DNA of 64,000 bases from the NCBI GenBank assembly GCA_016703665.1, contig JADJBS010000001.1:62001-126000 (forward strand), written 5' to 3'. Position 1 is the first letter of the stretch. Each line of letters starts with the position of its first letter. Source of the DNA: Candidatus Defluviibacillus avedoerensis. Its GTDB lineage: Bacteria > Pseudomonadota > Gammaproteobacteria > Burkholderiales > Burkholderiaceae_C. Both the position numbers and the translations under genes were made by a program. Shown here piece by piece: positions 44,983 through 53,935 of this stretch. The notes below the pieces were generated by a model that was not told the origin of the DNA, did not search any database, and worked only from the letters and a program-made list of their open reading frames with translations.

Positions 44983-45930
44983 TCAAGCCCGTTCTTTCTT
45001 GTGGTCAAGATCTGGTCGTCGGGCTGGGTCCAGGTGGGCCATGAGATCAAGTACGCGGTGATCTTGCATCACGGCGTCGCGTGCGGCAACGGCAATGTCA
45101 TGACCCGCTTCAACTGTGATATCTGCCTGCACCTCAAGATGAGCGTCCACTACGATCATGTCCCCCATTTTGCGGGTACGCACGTCATGAACCCCCTGCA
45201 CACCCGGTGTGGCCAACAGGGTTTCACGGATGGCAGCTACCTCCTGCTCATCAGCCCCTCTGTCCATCAAATCATGCAATGCGTCCCAGGCAAAACTCCA
45301 ACCCATTCGGCTGACCATGAAGCCCACAATCAGTGCAGCAATGGGGTCAAGAATAGGATAGCCAAGCATGTTGCCAATAATTCCCAAGGCAACCACCAGG
45401 GATGATGCTGCGTCTGAGCGTGCATGCCAGGCATTTGCGACCAGCAAGCTGGATTTGACCCTTTGGGCGATCGCCAACATGTACCTAAAGAGCAGTTCTT
45501 TGGCGGCGAGGGCTCCGAGCGCTACCCAAAGGGCAATGGGCTTGACCTGCGGCAACTGATGATGCGCCTCGATATTGCTCACAGCTGACCAAAGCATTCC
45601 GATGCCAACTGCCAGCAATAAACCACCCAATGCCAGCGACGCTGCTGTTTCAAAGCGCTGGTGTCCATAGGGATGGTCTTCATCTGCTTCTTTGCTGGCC
45701 TGATGCCTGGCAAGCAAAACAACAAAATCTGACAGCAGATCTGACAAGGAGTGAATGCCATCAGCAATCAAGGCTTGAGACTGCGCCAGTAGGCCAGACG
45801 CAACTTGGATCACACTCAACAGCACGTTCACCACCACGCTGACCCAGGTACTGCGCGATGCGGCACGAGCCCTCTCTTCAGGTGGAAAAGCCTTGTCGTC
45901 AACGTCTTTAATTGGGTTCAATGGACTCAT
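44983..45930 (-). CDS. Cation diffusion facilitator (CDF) transporter
   Basis: The 315-residue protein has about six membrane segments (residues ~25-205). The metal-site motifs ADGIHSLSDLLSD in TM2 and HARSDAASSLVVALG in TM5 are present. A cytoplasmic C-terminal domain (GVQGVHDVRTRKMGDMIVVD) completes the family. Such proton antiporters export Zn, Fe, Mn or Co; HS-SD plus HA-SD suggests Zn/Fe but does not prove it. It is the last minus-strand gene before the divergent 46-kb gap. Confidence 0.93.
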   Translation of the reverse strand: MSPLNPIKDVDDKAFPPEERARAASRSTWVSVVVNVLLSVIQVASGLLAQSQALIADGIHSLSDLLSDFVVLLARHQASKEADEDHPYGHQRFETAASLALGGLLLAVGIGMLWSAVSNIEAHHQLPQVKPIALWVALGALAAKELLFRYMLAIAQRVKSSLLVANAWHARSDAASSLVVALGIIGNMLGYPILDPIAALIVGFMVSRMGWSFAWDALHDLMDRGADEQEVAAIRETLLATPGVQGVHDVRTRKMGDMIVVDAHLEVQADITVEAGHDIAVAARDAVMQDHRVLDLMAHLDPARRPDLDHKKERA

Positions 45931-46374
45931 GGCAAATCAGGTACATCAGTTCATGGAGAAGTTCCAAGCTGACTTTGCACCAAGCATAGTCTGGAAAAGC
46001 GTTGGAAATATGCTTTATCGCTTGACACCAAACATGTTGACAAACATGTGGACAGTTTGCGAACAACACAGCACTTATCCACAGAACTGGGCAATGCAGT
46101 CATCTTGTTCATGTCACCATACTTGGCGTAAGCAAGCTTAGCAACTGGTTGTACTGCGCTCAAACCCTTGATTAACAAGACAAATCAATGGATGTCCACA
46201 TAGACGGAAATGCTTATCTACTACTACTAAATTAAATAATTACTTTTAGAAAAGAACTAGAACACAACCCAAAACGCACAGAGGCGTCTTGGTCCGGCTT
46301 TCAAAAAGAAAGTCCATGACAGCCAAGGCTCCAGTGGCAGAATCAACTCAATTCGGAAAAAAGGTGCAAGTTCC
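45931..46374. other. AT-rich divergent gap with a DnaA box; candidate origin-like or regulatory region
   Basis: This is the longest clean gap in the window. It holds a perfect DnaA box TTATCCACA (46075-46083), weaker matches (ATGTCCACA at 46192-46200, and TTGTCAACA on the minus strand around 46038) and the dyad ACATGTTGACAAACATGT. It also has CTACTACTACTAAATTAAAT (46210-46229), which resembles DnaA-trio plus unwinding sequence. Genes diverge from it on both sides, and mnmG lies 17 kb to the right. No dnaA is nearby. It may be oriC, or simply a divergent promoter region. Confidence 0.35.
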
Positions 46375-47988
46375 ATGCGGAAAGACTGGTGGCGTGGCGC
46401 TGTGATTTATCAAATTTATCCACGCAGTTTCAAGGACAGCAACGGAGATGGCGTAGGCGATTTGCCAGGCATCACATCCAAACTCTCCTACATCGCAGAA
46501 CTGGGCGTAGACGCCATCTGGATCTCACCTTTCTTTCGTTCACCCATGAAAGACTTTGGGTATGACGTCAGTGACTACCGCGATGTAGATCCCATCTTTG
46601 GCACCTTGGCAGATTTTGATGAATTGATCAGCAAGGCTCATGCTTTAGGTTTGAAGGTGATCATTGATCAGGTGTTGTCTCACACATCGGACCAACACGC
46701 TTGGTTCAAGACAAGCCGCCAAAGCAGGGATAACTCAAAGTCAGACTGGTATGTGTGGGCTGACGCCAGATCGGATGGCAGCCCACCGAATAACTGGTTG
46801 TCGGTTTTTGGTGGATCGGCGTGGCGTTGGGATACGCGGCGTTGTCAGTACTATTTGCACAGCTTTCTGGTCGAGCAGGCAGATTTGAATTTCCACAATC
46901 CTGAGGTTCAGGAAGCTTTGCTCGGGGAAGTACGCTTTTGGTGTGAGCGGGGTGTGGATGGGTTCCGCTTTGATGCTTGTAACCACCACTTTCATGACCA
47001 GGCTCTGCGCAGCAATCCACCGGCTGTTCAGCAGAAGGTCAGCACGGTCAGGGCAGACAACCCCTACGCCATGCAAATGCACTGGTACGACAAAAGCCAG
47101 CCCGAGAACCTGGATTTTCTGGAACGTCTGCGCGAGGTTTTGGATGAGTACGGCGCAGCCAGCGTGGGTGAGGTAGGCGATGAGGATGCTGCGCCGATCA
47201 TGGCGGATTACACAGAAGAGGGAAAGCGGCTGCACATGGCTTACAGCTTTGCCTTGACTACAGCTGATCACTCTGCAGACTACATCCGAGATGAAGTCAA
47301 ACGGTTGGACCGCATGCTGGGTTTGACCCGCGGCTGGGCTTGTTGGGCTTTGTCCAGCCATGATGTGGTGCGGGTGGCCAGCCGCTGGGCGCCGCAGCCT
47401 CCTGTGTTGTGGATGACTTTGCTGGCTTTGCTGAGTGGCAGCATATGCATTTATCAAGGTGAGGAGCTTGGCTTGCCCCAAGCCGATGTGCCCTTTGAGA
47501 AACTGCAGGATCCCTATGGCAAGACTTTCTGGCCGGAGTTCAAAGGGCGAGACGGTTGCAGGACGCCCATGCCTTGGATGGCAGAAGGTGTGCAGGGTGG
47601 CTTCAGCGAAGTTGATCCTTGGCTGCCCATGGCCAGCAGTCATTTGCCTTTGGCGGTGGATGTGCAGGAGCGGCAAGCTGATTCGATGCTACAGTTTTGC
47701 AAGCAACTTCTTCAATGGAGGCGCGCCAATAAAGCCCTTTTGGCTCAAAAAACACGCTGGATTTCGGTTGCGCAGCCCCTGCTGGGTTTTGTGCGCGATC
47801 AAGAACGTAAATCACCCTTGCTGACTTTGTTCAATTTGTCAGACAAACCTCAATCAATGAGTCTGTCCGATGCAGGTATGGAGGCGCTGGCTGACAGCCC
47901 AGTGCCAGCTGTCTATGCTGCTTACGTAGAAAAAGGAACGGCATTTTTGCCGCCCTATGGTATTTTGCTGAGTACGGTTCATGTCTGA
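46375..47988 (+). CDS. GH13 alpha-glucosidase-family enzyme
   Basis: The 537-residue protein starts MRKDWWRGAVIYQIYPRSFK, typical of alpha-glucosidase/oligo-1,6-glucosidase. The catalytic regions are DQVLSHTSDQH (I), DGFRFDACNHH with the Asp nucleophile (II), SVGEVGDE with the acid/base Glu (III) and LSSHDVVR (IV). There is no signal peptide, so it acts in the cytoplasm on small alpha-glucans. It overlaps glgB by 8 bases and heads the glycogen cluster. Trehalose synthase-type activity cannot be excluded. Confidence 0.88.
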   Translation: MRKDWWRGAVIYQIYPRSFKDSNGDGVGDLPGITSKLSYIAELGVDAIWISPFFRSPMKDFGYDVSDYRDVDPIFGTLADFDELISKAHALGLKVIIDQVLSHTSDQHAWFKTSRQSRDNSKSDWYVWADARSDGSPPNNWLSVFGGSAWRWDTRRCQYYLHSFLVEQADLNFHNPEVQEALLGEVRFWCERGVDGFRFDACNHHFHDQALRSNPPAVQQKVSTVRADNPYAMQMHWYDKSQPENLDFLERLREVLDEYGAASVGEVGDEDAAPIMADYTEEGKRLHMAYSFALTTADHSADYIRDEVKRLDRMLGLTRGWACWALSSHDVVRVASRWAPQPPVLWMTLLALLSGSICIYQGEELGLPQADVPFEKLQDPYGKTFWPEFKGRDGCRTPMPWMAEGVQGGFSEVDPWLPMASSHLPLAVDVQERQADSMLQFCKQLLQWRRANKALLAQKTRWISVAQPLLGFVRDQERKSPLLTLFNLSDKPQSMSLSDAGMEALADSPVPAVYAAYVEKGTAFLPPYGILLSTVHV

Positions 47989-50209
47989 TTTTGATCTGGG
48001 TTCTCCCCAACTGTTAGCCCTTAGCAATGGTCAAGCCATCGATGCGTTTGGGTTTTTGGGACCTCACATGGACAGCGGCAAACTGGTGGTGCGGGCTTTC
48101 TTGCCTGGTGCGCTGGCTGTACAAACATTGAATGCCAGCAATGGCAGTTTGTTGGCTGAGATGGTGTGTCAGGGGCAGTCGGCACTTTTTGTGGCTGAGT
48201 TGCCAGCTGATGCTCCTTACCCTTTGCGCTACCGCTTGAAGGTGGACTGGGCTGGTGGAAATCAGTCAGAGCTGGAAGACCCCTACCGTTTTGGACCTGT
48301 GCTGGGCGAACAGGATGTTTGGCTCTTGGCGGAGGGCACCCATTTGCGCCCGTATGAAAAACTGGGTGCCCACCCTTGCGTGATAGACGGGGTAGCAGGG
48401 GTCAGTTTTGCTGTTTGGGCACCTAATGCAAAGCGTGTGTCGGTGGTGGGGAGCTTCAACCAATGGGATGGCCGTCGCCATGTGATGCGCTTCAAGCGCG
48501 AATGTGGCGTGTGGGAGATGTTTGCACCGCAAGTGGCACTGGGCGACACCTATAAATTTGAAATTTTGACGGCGCAAGGCAAGGTGCAACTTAAGTCTGA
48601 TCCATTTGCCATGGGCATGCAGTTGCGACCCGACACGGCCAGTGTGGTGCGTGGCTTGCCACCTGTCAAACTCATGCGACCAGAGCGTGCCAAGGCCAAT
48701 GCTCATGGCAGTCCCATCAGTATTTATGAAGTTCACCTGGGATCGTGGCGCCAACATCCAGGCAACCACTGGCTGAGCTACCGTGAACTGGCAGAGCATT
48801 TGGTGCCCTATGTGCGTGACCTGGGTTTCACACACATCGAGTTATTGCCTGTTTCTGAGTTTCCGTTTGACGGATCATGGGGATATCAGCCTGTTGGCCT
48901 GTTTGCGCCTACTTCCCGCTTTGGTACGGCAGAAGATTTTTCAGCTTTTGTCGATGCTGCACATGATGCTGGCTTGGGTGTGATCCTGGATTGGGTACCC
49001 GCGCATTTCCCAACTGATGGTCATGGCCTGCGCCAATTTGATGGAACGGCTTTGTATGAGTATGCTGACCCTCGCGAGGGCTTTCATCAAGACTGGAACA
49101 CGCTGATCTTCAACACTGCCCGCATCGAAGTACGCAACTACTTGGTGGGCAATGCCTTGTACTGGCTGGAGCGTTTTGGTATTGATGGCTTGCGTGTGGA
49201 CGCGGTGGCCAGCATGCTGTACCGTGACTACAGTCGCCAGCCTGGACAATGGATTGCCAATGCCCACGGTGGGCGCGAGAACCTGGAGGCGATTGCCTTT
49301 TTGCAGCGCATGAACCAGGTGGTGGGGGTGGAGCGGCCTGGTGCGATCACCTTGGCCGAAGAATCCACATCCTTCCCGAACGTGACACAACCACCCGAAT
49401 CCGGTGGACTGGGTTTTCACTACAAGTGGAACATGGGCTGGATGCATGACACCCTGCGCTATTTTGCGATGGATCCAATCTACCGCAGGCACCATCAAAA
49501 CCAGCTGACCTTTGGCTTGATGTACGCCTTTACCGAGAACTTTGTATTGCCGTTGTCGCATGACGAAGTGGTGCATGGCAAGGGTTCCCTCATCACGCGC
49601 ATGCCAGGCGATGAGTGGCAGGCCTTTGCCAATTTGCGGGCGTATCTGGCACTGATGTGGGCTTACCCTGGTAAGAAGCTGCTGTTCATGGGCGGCGAGA
49701 TTGCGCAGCGGCGCGAATGGAATGCCGACAACGGACTGGACTGGCATTTGTTGGACCAAGCGCTCCATGCCGGCGTGCAGCGCTTGGTGCGTGATGTAAA
49801 CAACGTGTACCGCCACTTTGGCGCACTGCATGAGGGTGACCATCACCATCAGGGTTTTGAATGGATCAGCCATACCGACGCTGCGCAGTCGGTGATTGCT
49901 TTTGTGAGGCGTTTGCCGCGCCAGACAGCAGGCACCTCTTCACATACACAGCAGGTACTGGTGGTCTGCAACTTGACCCCGGTTCCACGCCATGGCTATG
50001 CCCTGGGTGTGCCAGTGGCTGGGCAGTGGCGCGAGATCATCAATACTGATAACAGTGTGTACGGCGGAAGCGGTGTCGGCAATGGCATCGTACAAACCGA
50101 AGCCATTGCCTTGCATGGCCAGGCGCAGCGCCTTGTTTTGAACTTGCCACCTTTGGCGACAGTGATGTTGGTGCCTGTAGAGCCGTCAGCGGAAATTGAC
50201 GAATGCTGA
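47981..50209 (+). CDS. glgB: 1,4-alpha-glucan branching enzyme GlgB
   Basis: The 742-residue enzyme has two N-terminal carbohydrate-binding beta domains; the second has GVSFAVWAPNAKRVSVVGSF and FNQWDGRRHVM. The GH13 barrel follows with SWGYQPVGLFAPTSRFG, nucleophile GLRVDAVASMLYRDYSR, acid/base ITLAEESTSFP and LSHDEVVHGKGSL. It creates alpha-1,6 branches in glycogen. The full length is typical of proteobacterial GlgB. The start overlaps the GH13 gene and the stop overlaps glgX. Confidence 0.97.
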   Translation: MSDFDLGSPQLLALSNGQAIDAFGFLGPHMDSGKLVVRAFLPGALAVQTLNASNGSLLAEMVCQGQSALFVAELPADAPYPLRYRLKVDWAGGNQSELEDPYRFGPVLGEQDVWLLAEGTHLRPYEKLGAHPCVIDGVAGVSFAVWAPNAKRVSVVGSFNQWDGRRHVMRFKRECGVWEMFAPQVALGDTYKFEILTAQGKVQLKSDPFAMGMQLRPDTASVVRGLPPVKLMRPERAKANAHGSPISIYEVHLGSWRQHPGNHWLSYRELAEHLVPYVRDLGFTHIELLPVSEFPFDGSWGYQPVGLFAPTSRFGTAEDFSAFVDAAHDAGLGVILDWVPAHFPTDGHGLRQFDGTALYEYADPREGFHQDWNTLIFNTARIEVRNYLVGNALYWLERFGIDGLRVDAVASMLYRDYSRQPGQWIANAHGGRENLEAIAFLQRMNQVVGVERPGAITLAEESTSFPNVTQPPESGGLGFHYKWNMGWMHDTLRYFAMDPIYRRHHQNQLTFGLMYAFTENFVLPLSHDEVVHGKGSLITRMPGDEWQAFANLRAYLALMWAYPGKKLLFMGGEIAQRREWNADNGLDWHLLDQALHAGVQRLVRDVNNVYRHFGALHEGDHHHQGFEWISHTDAAQSVIAFVRRLPRQTAGTSSHTQQVLVVCNLTPVPRHGYALGVPVAGQWREIINTDNSVYGGSGVGNGIVQTEAIALHGQAQRLVLNLPPLATVMLVPVEPSAEIDEC

Positions 50210-52098
50210 GCGCGGGTGTTGACTACCCCTTGGGCGCAAGCCTGGGTGAAAGCGGCGTCAACTTTGCTTTGCATGCACCCAGCGCCACCCGTGTAGAACT
50301 GTGCCTGTTTGATGCCACGGGCCAAACCGAAATTCAGCGCTGGGACATGCCCCACTGCACACATGGCACTTGGCACGGTTTGTTGCCGCAATCGCACGGA
50401 GGCATTGCAGGCCTGATTTATGGCTACCGAGTGCATGGGCCGTGGAACCCGGCGCAGGGCCAGCGGTTCAACCCTGCCAAACTGCTGTTAGATCCCTATG
50501 CCCGAGAAGTGCTGGGCCACTATGACGGTGGCGACATCCACTGTGGGCATCAACCAGGCAAGTTAAACGAACGCGACGAGCGCGACAACGGTGCGCGGGC
50601 TTTGAAAGGCAAGGTGCTTGTCCCTATGCCGCCGTTGACAGTGCCTGCACCGTGCATCGACGCCGGAAAGCGTGTGCTGTACGAGTTGCATGTCAAGGCA
50701 CAAACCAGATTACACCCGCAGGTACCTGAGGCTTTGCGTGGCACTTATGCTGGCTTGGCCCATCCTGCCGTGCTGGACCATATTCAGAGCCTGGGTGTGA
50801 CCACGCTGAGCCTGATGCCTGTACATCATCGAGTGGACGAATCACGCCTGCAAGCCCTGGGACTGAGTAACCACTGGGGGTACAACACTATCGGCTGGTT
50901 CGCACCAGAAGCGCGCTACTGGAGCGGTACACCGGGCACCAGCCCGGCAGCTGAGTTTCGCGCACTGGTGGATGCAGTGCACGCACGGGGCATGGAGGTA
51001 GTGATTGATGTGGTCTACAACCACAGCGCCGAGACAGATGAGTTTGGCCCTACCCTGAGTCTGCGTGGCATTGACAACGCGCTGTATTACCACCTGCGTG
51101 ACAACAACAAAGCCTTGTACGAGAACTGGAGTGGTTGCGGGAATTGCCTGAACCTAAACCAGCCCGCCGTGCTGCAATTGGTGATGGACAGCCTGCGCTA
51201 CTGGGTGACCGAGATGGGCGTGGACGGTTTTCGCTTTGACCTGGCGCCCATACTGGCCAGACGGGACCTGGTGGACAAGGGGTTTGATTCACGTGCTGCG
51301 TTATTTGTAGCAATAAACCAAGATCCAGTATGCCGAAATAAACTTTTTATTGCCGAACCGTGGGACATGGGCCCTGGCGGCTACCAGTTGGGTGTTTTTC
51401 CACCCGGCTGGCTGGAATGGAACGACCGCTACCGCGACACGGTGCGCCGCTACTGGCTGAGCGCTGAGGCCAACCGGGGCGAGCTAGCGCATGCGCTGGC
51501 AGCGTCCAGCCATCAGTTCAATCACAACCACCGCCGCCCCAGTGCCAGCGTTAACTTCATCACCGCGCACGATGGTTTTACGCTGCGCGACCTGGTGAGC
51601 CACCGGTTGCGGCACAACATGGCCAATGGGGAACACAACCGCGATGGGCACGGCAACAACCACAGTACAAACTGTGGGGTAGAGGGCGAAACTGATGACC
51701 CTGTGGTGCTGGCCAAGCGGCGTGCGTTGCAAAAGGCCATGCTAAGCACGCTGCTGTTGTCGCAAGGCACCCCTATGCTCCTAGCTGGGGATGAGATGGG
51801 TCAGAGCCAACGCGGCAACAACAATGCCTATTGCCAGGACAACGAGATCACTTGGCTCGATTGGGCGCAGGCAGATTCAGACCTGAGCGAGCATGTGCGG
51901 CAACTGCTGGCAAAGCGCATGCGCATTGCAGCGCTGACCCAGGACCGCTGGTGGGTGGGGGAGAGCGATGTACGCTGGCGAGATGCGCAAGGCCAAGTGC
52001 TGAGCCACGAGGCTTGGCATGATTTGGATGAACGCGGCTTGTGGGTGGAATGGGGTGATGGGGTTCGTTGGTCAGCTGAGCCTGACTTGCTTCTTTGA
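50203..52098 (+). CDS. glgX: Glycogen debranching enzyme GlgX
   Basis: The 631-residue protein starts MLSAGVDYPLGASLGESGVN with the CBM48 domain. The GH13 barrel has VIDVVYNHSAETDE, DGFRFDLAPIL, LFIAEPWDMGPGGYQLG and ITAHDGFTLRDLVS. It cleaves alpha-1,6 branches left by GlgP. It is slightly shorter than E. coli GlgX (657). The codons for ALFVAINQDPVCRNKLFI (51298-51351) are strikingly AT-rich and match the short repeat on the minus strand, yet the frame and family motifs survive. The MITE-like repeat begins 21 bases after the stop. Confidence 0.96.
   Translation: MLSAGVDYPLGASLGESGVNFALHAPSATRVELCLFDATGQTEIQRWDMPHCTHGTWHGLLPQSHGGIAGLIYGYRVHGPWNPAQGQRFNPAKLLLDPYAREVLGHYDGGDIHCGHQPGKLNERDERDNGARALKGKVLVPMPPLTVPAPCIDAGKRVLYELHVKAQTRLHPQVPEALRGTYAGLAHPAVLDHIQSLGVTTLSLMPVHHRVDESRLQALGLSNHWGYNTIGWFAPEARYWSGTPGTSPAAEFRALVDAVHARGMEVVIDVVYNHSAETDEFGPTLSLRGIDNALYYHLRDNNKALYENWSGCGNCLNLNQPAVLQLVMDSLRYWVTEMGVDGFRFDLAPILARRDLVDKGFDSRAALFVAINQDPVCRNKLFIAEPWDMGPGGYQLGVFPPGWLEWNDRYRDTVRRYWLSAEANRGELAHALAASSHQFNHNHRRPSASVNFITAHDGFTLRDLVSHRLRHNMANGEHNRDGHGNNHSTNCGVEGETDDPVVLAKRRALQKAMLSTLLLSQGTPMLLAGDEMGQSQRGNNNAYCQDNEITWLDWAQADSDLSEHVRQLLAKRMRIAALTQDRWWVGESDVRWRDAQGQVLSHEAWHDLDERGLWVEWGDGVRWSAEPDLLL
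51295..51335 (-). repeat. AT-rich short repeat, copy 5, in frame within glgX
   Basis: On the minus strand CGGCATACTG, nine bases, then TTATTGCTACAAATAACGC follows the family pattern ACTG-N9-TTATTTGCTAT. It lies between conserved glgX regions and is translated in the opposite sense as ALFVAINQDP. The AT content contrasts sharply with flanking codons. Confidence 0.5.
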
Positions 52099-52118
52099 GG
52101 GTGAGTGTTGAGTCCAAT

Positions 52119-52223
52119 GGGGGATCAGGCGGACGCGGTGCACTGTGCACTCCGTGTCCCCCGGGCCTCGCGGCCCTCCTCCTTTCACCTGCGTGCACAG
52201 CACACCCCATCCACCTGATCTGG
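52119..52223 (-). repeat. MITE/REP-like structured repeat, copy B
   Basis: This is the inverted counterpart of copy A (458-562). Read on the minus strand it goes CCAGATCAGGTGGATG ... GGGCCGCGAGGCCC ... CGCGTCCGCCTGATCCCC. It lies in the gap between glgX and the broken GNAT gene. Its palindromes could fold into a strong hairpin and might end or stabilise the glg transcript. Confidence 0.75.
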
Positions 52224-52278
52224 TTCTCATCGAAAGTAGTTGTCAATAAACTTACCTAAGAAAGTAATGTTTAGAAAT

Positions 52279-52667
52279 ATGAATATTCGCCGCCTTCAAC
52301 AGTCTGAAATTCTTGATGTGTTTCGGTTACTTAGCTCAAATGCATGGGCTCATCGTTTAAGCGATGTGGATCAATTTGCGCAGCTTATAGAAGCAATCCC
52401 AGATTGCAAACGTCGCCTTGATTGACACCCAAGTAGTTGGATTTGTGCGTGGGATCACGGATGGACTTTCTAACGGGTATTTGTCAATGGTGGTGGTGGC
52501 GCCTAGTCATCGTTCCAAGGGAATAGGGAATTTTTTTTGAATACTCGATGGGTTCCCATCCAGGGGTGACATGGGTACTTCGCGTAGGACGTGAAGGCGC
52601 AGCGGAATTCTTTGCAAAGCTTGGGTTCTCGCAATCCACTGTGGCTATGGAACGCAATCGCAGGTAG
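52279..52667 (+). pseudogene. GNAT-family acetyltransferase, two frameshifts
   Basis: Three consecutive plus-strand pieces make one small N-acetyltransferase: MNIRRLQQSEILDVFRLLSS, then IANVALIDTQVVGFVRGITD to YLSMVVVAPSHRSKGIG (acetyl-CoA loop), then EYSMGSHPGVTWVLRVGREG with FFAKLGF. Frame changes fall near 52397 and in the T-run around 52532. The corrected length is ~130 residues. GNATs acetylate amines of varied substrates. Both breaks could be sequence errors, since a homopolymer and a poor-quality GC zone are close by. Confidence 0.65.
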
Positions 52668-52748
52668 TGCAGGCTTTCCTTAGCCAGTCTGAGCTTACAG
52701 ACCTCGAACACCAAGCCATAAAACCCCTCACCTTGCCGCAAAAGTCAC

Positions 52749-52768
52749 AAACCCGCTATTTGGGTTTT
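52749..52768 (+). terminator. Weak hairpin with short T tail after the GNAT gene
   Basis: AAACCC and GGGTTT form a 6-bp stem around a 7-base loop, followed by TTAA. It sits ~80 bases after the GNAT stop and could be a weak intrinsic terminator for the glg-GNAT transcript. The stem is short, so the call is tentative. Confidence 0.3.
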
Positions 52769-53096
52769 AACCCTAATTCCTGGTCCACAAAGTAGAGGTT
52801 GGGAATTTGTCACACGTACTCACCGGCAACTACCCCACTCAGGGCCGGATGTTGACCCCCCTCCCTGACCTCCTCAGAATCGAAACATACAGTCCAGCAC
52901 CTCCGCGGTAGGTCCGGATCGTTCCCCGGGGGCCTGGGGCGGCCCCGGCCGGAAGGGTCGGGGCCCCGGTGGCCCGCGGCCGGCGGGGGCCCCCCGGGGG
53001 GCCCCCCGGCCCGCCGGCCGCCCCTGTGATCTCCAAAAAATGGGCGCTCCCAGGGCGGTCTGTCACCATACGGGCCTTTTCTTTGAAGGAGTGTTT
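52769..53096. other. Gene-free gap with an extremely GC-rich block (about 52915-53030)
   Basis: No gene is seen. The first ~140 bases look ordinary. From ~52915 the sequence becomes nearly pure G/C with runs such as GGGGGCCCCCCGGGGGG, like the segment at 16666. It returns to normal a few dozen bases before mscS, whose ribosome site (AAGGAG) is at ~53086. I suspect poor sequence or a false join; a natural hairpin-rich element is possible. Confidence 0.5.
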
Positions 53097-53906
53097 ATGA
53101 ACACCGAAACCATTTGGGTATTTCTGACGACGCAGGGCGTGGACTTTGGTCTGAAGATTTTGGGCGCGCTGGCCGCATGGATTGTGGGCCGCTGGTTGAT
53201 CGGCGTGGTGACCCGTTTAATTGGTGCTGCACTGGGCCGAGGCGGCAAAGTGGACCAGACACTGACCAACTACCTGGTGTCCATCATTGGCGTGGTGCTC
53301 AACATTGTGTTGGCGCTGGCGATTCTGGATATCTTTGGGGTCAAGACAACCTCATTTGCTGCTTTGCTGGCGGGAGCGGGCTTGGCAATTGGTACGGCCT
53401 GGGGCGGTTTGCTGACGCACTTTGCGGCGGGTGTGTTCTTGCAGGTGCTGCGCCCCTACAAGGTGGGTGACTTTGTCACCGCCGGTGGTGTGACGGGCAC
53501 GGTCAAGGAATTGGGGCTGTTTGGTACGACCATCATCACGCCTGACAACGTGACCACGATTGTGGGAAACAACAAGGTGTTTTCTGAAAGCATTCAGAAC
53601 TTCAGCGCGCTACCGGTGCGCCGGGTCGATACCCTGGCCAAAGTGGCCAATACGGTGGATGTGAACGACGCCATGACACGTCTGCGCACTGCGCTGGCTG
53701 GCATTGCCAACGTGGCAACTAGCCCCGCACCTGAGGTGGAAATCATGCAGTTCACGCCAGAAGGCCCGCTGCTGGCAGTGCGTACCTATACGCATACCGA
53801 TCACTACTGGCAGGTGTACTTTGACACGCACAAGACGGTGGTGGCGACCTTCGGCGCGGCGGGATACCCTGTGCCAGAAACGCCCGTAGCACATCGCACG
53901 ATTTGA
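53097..53906 (+). CDS. Small-conductance mechanosensitive channel, MscS family
   Basis: The 269-residue membrane protein (MNTETIWVFLTTQGVDFGLK) has three hydrophobic helices in residues ~15-115. The Gly/Ala-rich pore helix and beta domain follow: SFAALLAGAGLAIGTAWGGL, FLQVLRPYKVGDFVTAGGV and LGLFGTTIITPDNVTTIVGN. It relieves osmotic stress by opening under membrane tension. The C-terminal alpha-beta domain ends normally. It lies between glgX and dinG, oriented with the glycogen genes. Confidence 0.93.
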   Translation: MNTETIWVFLTTQGVDFGLKILGALAAWIVGRWLIGVVTRLIGAALGRGGKVDQTLTNYLVSIIGVVLNIVLALAILDIFGVKTTSFAALLAGAGLAIGTAWGGLLTHFAAGVFLQVLRPYKVGDFVTAGGVTGTVKELGLFGTTIITPDNVTTIVGNNKVFSESIQNFSALPVRRVDTLAKVANTVDVNDAMTRLRTALAGIANVATSPAPEVEIMQFTPEGPLLAVRTYTHTDHYWQVYFDTHKTVVATFGAAGYPVPETPVAHRTI

Positions 53907-53935
53907 TGTGCGTCGTGGATACCACGGCATAAAGT

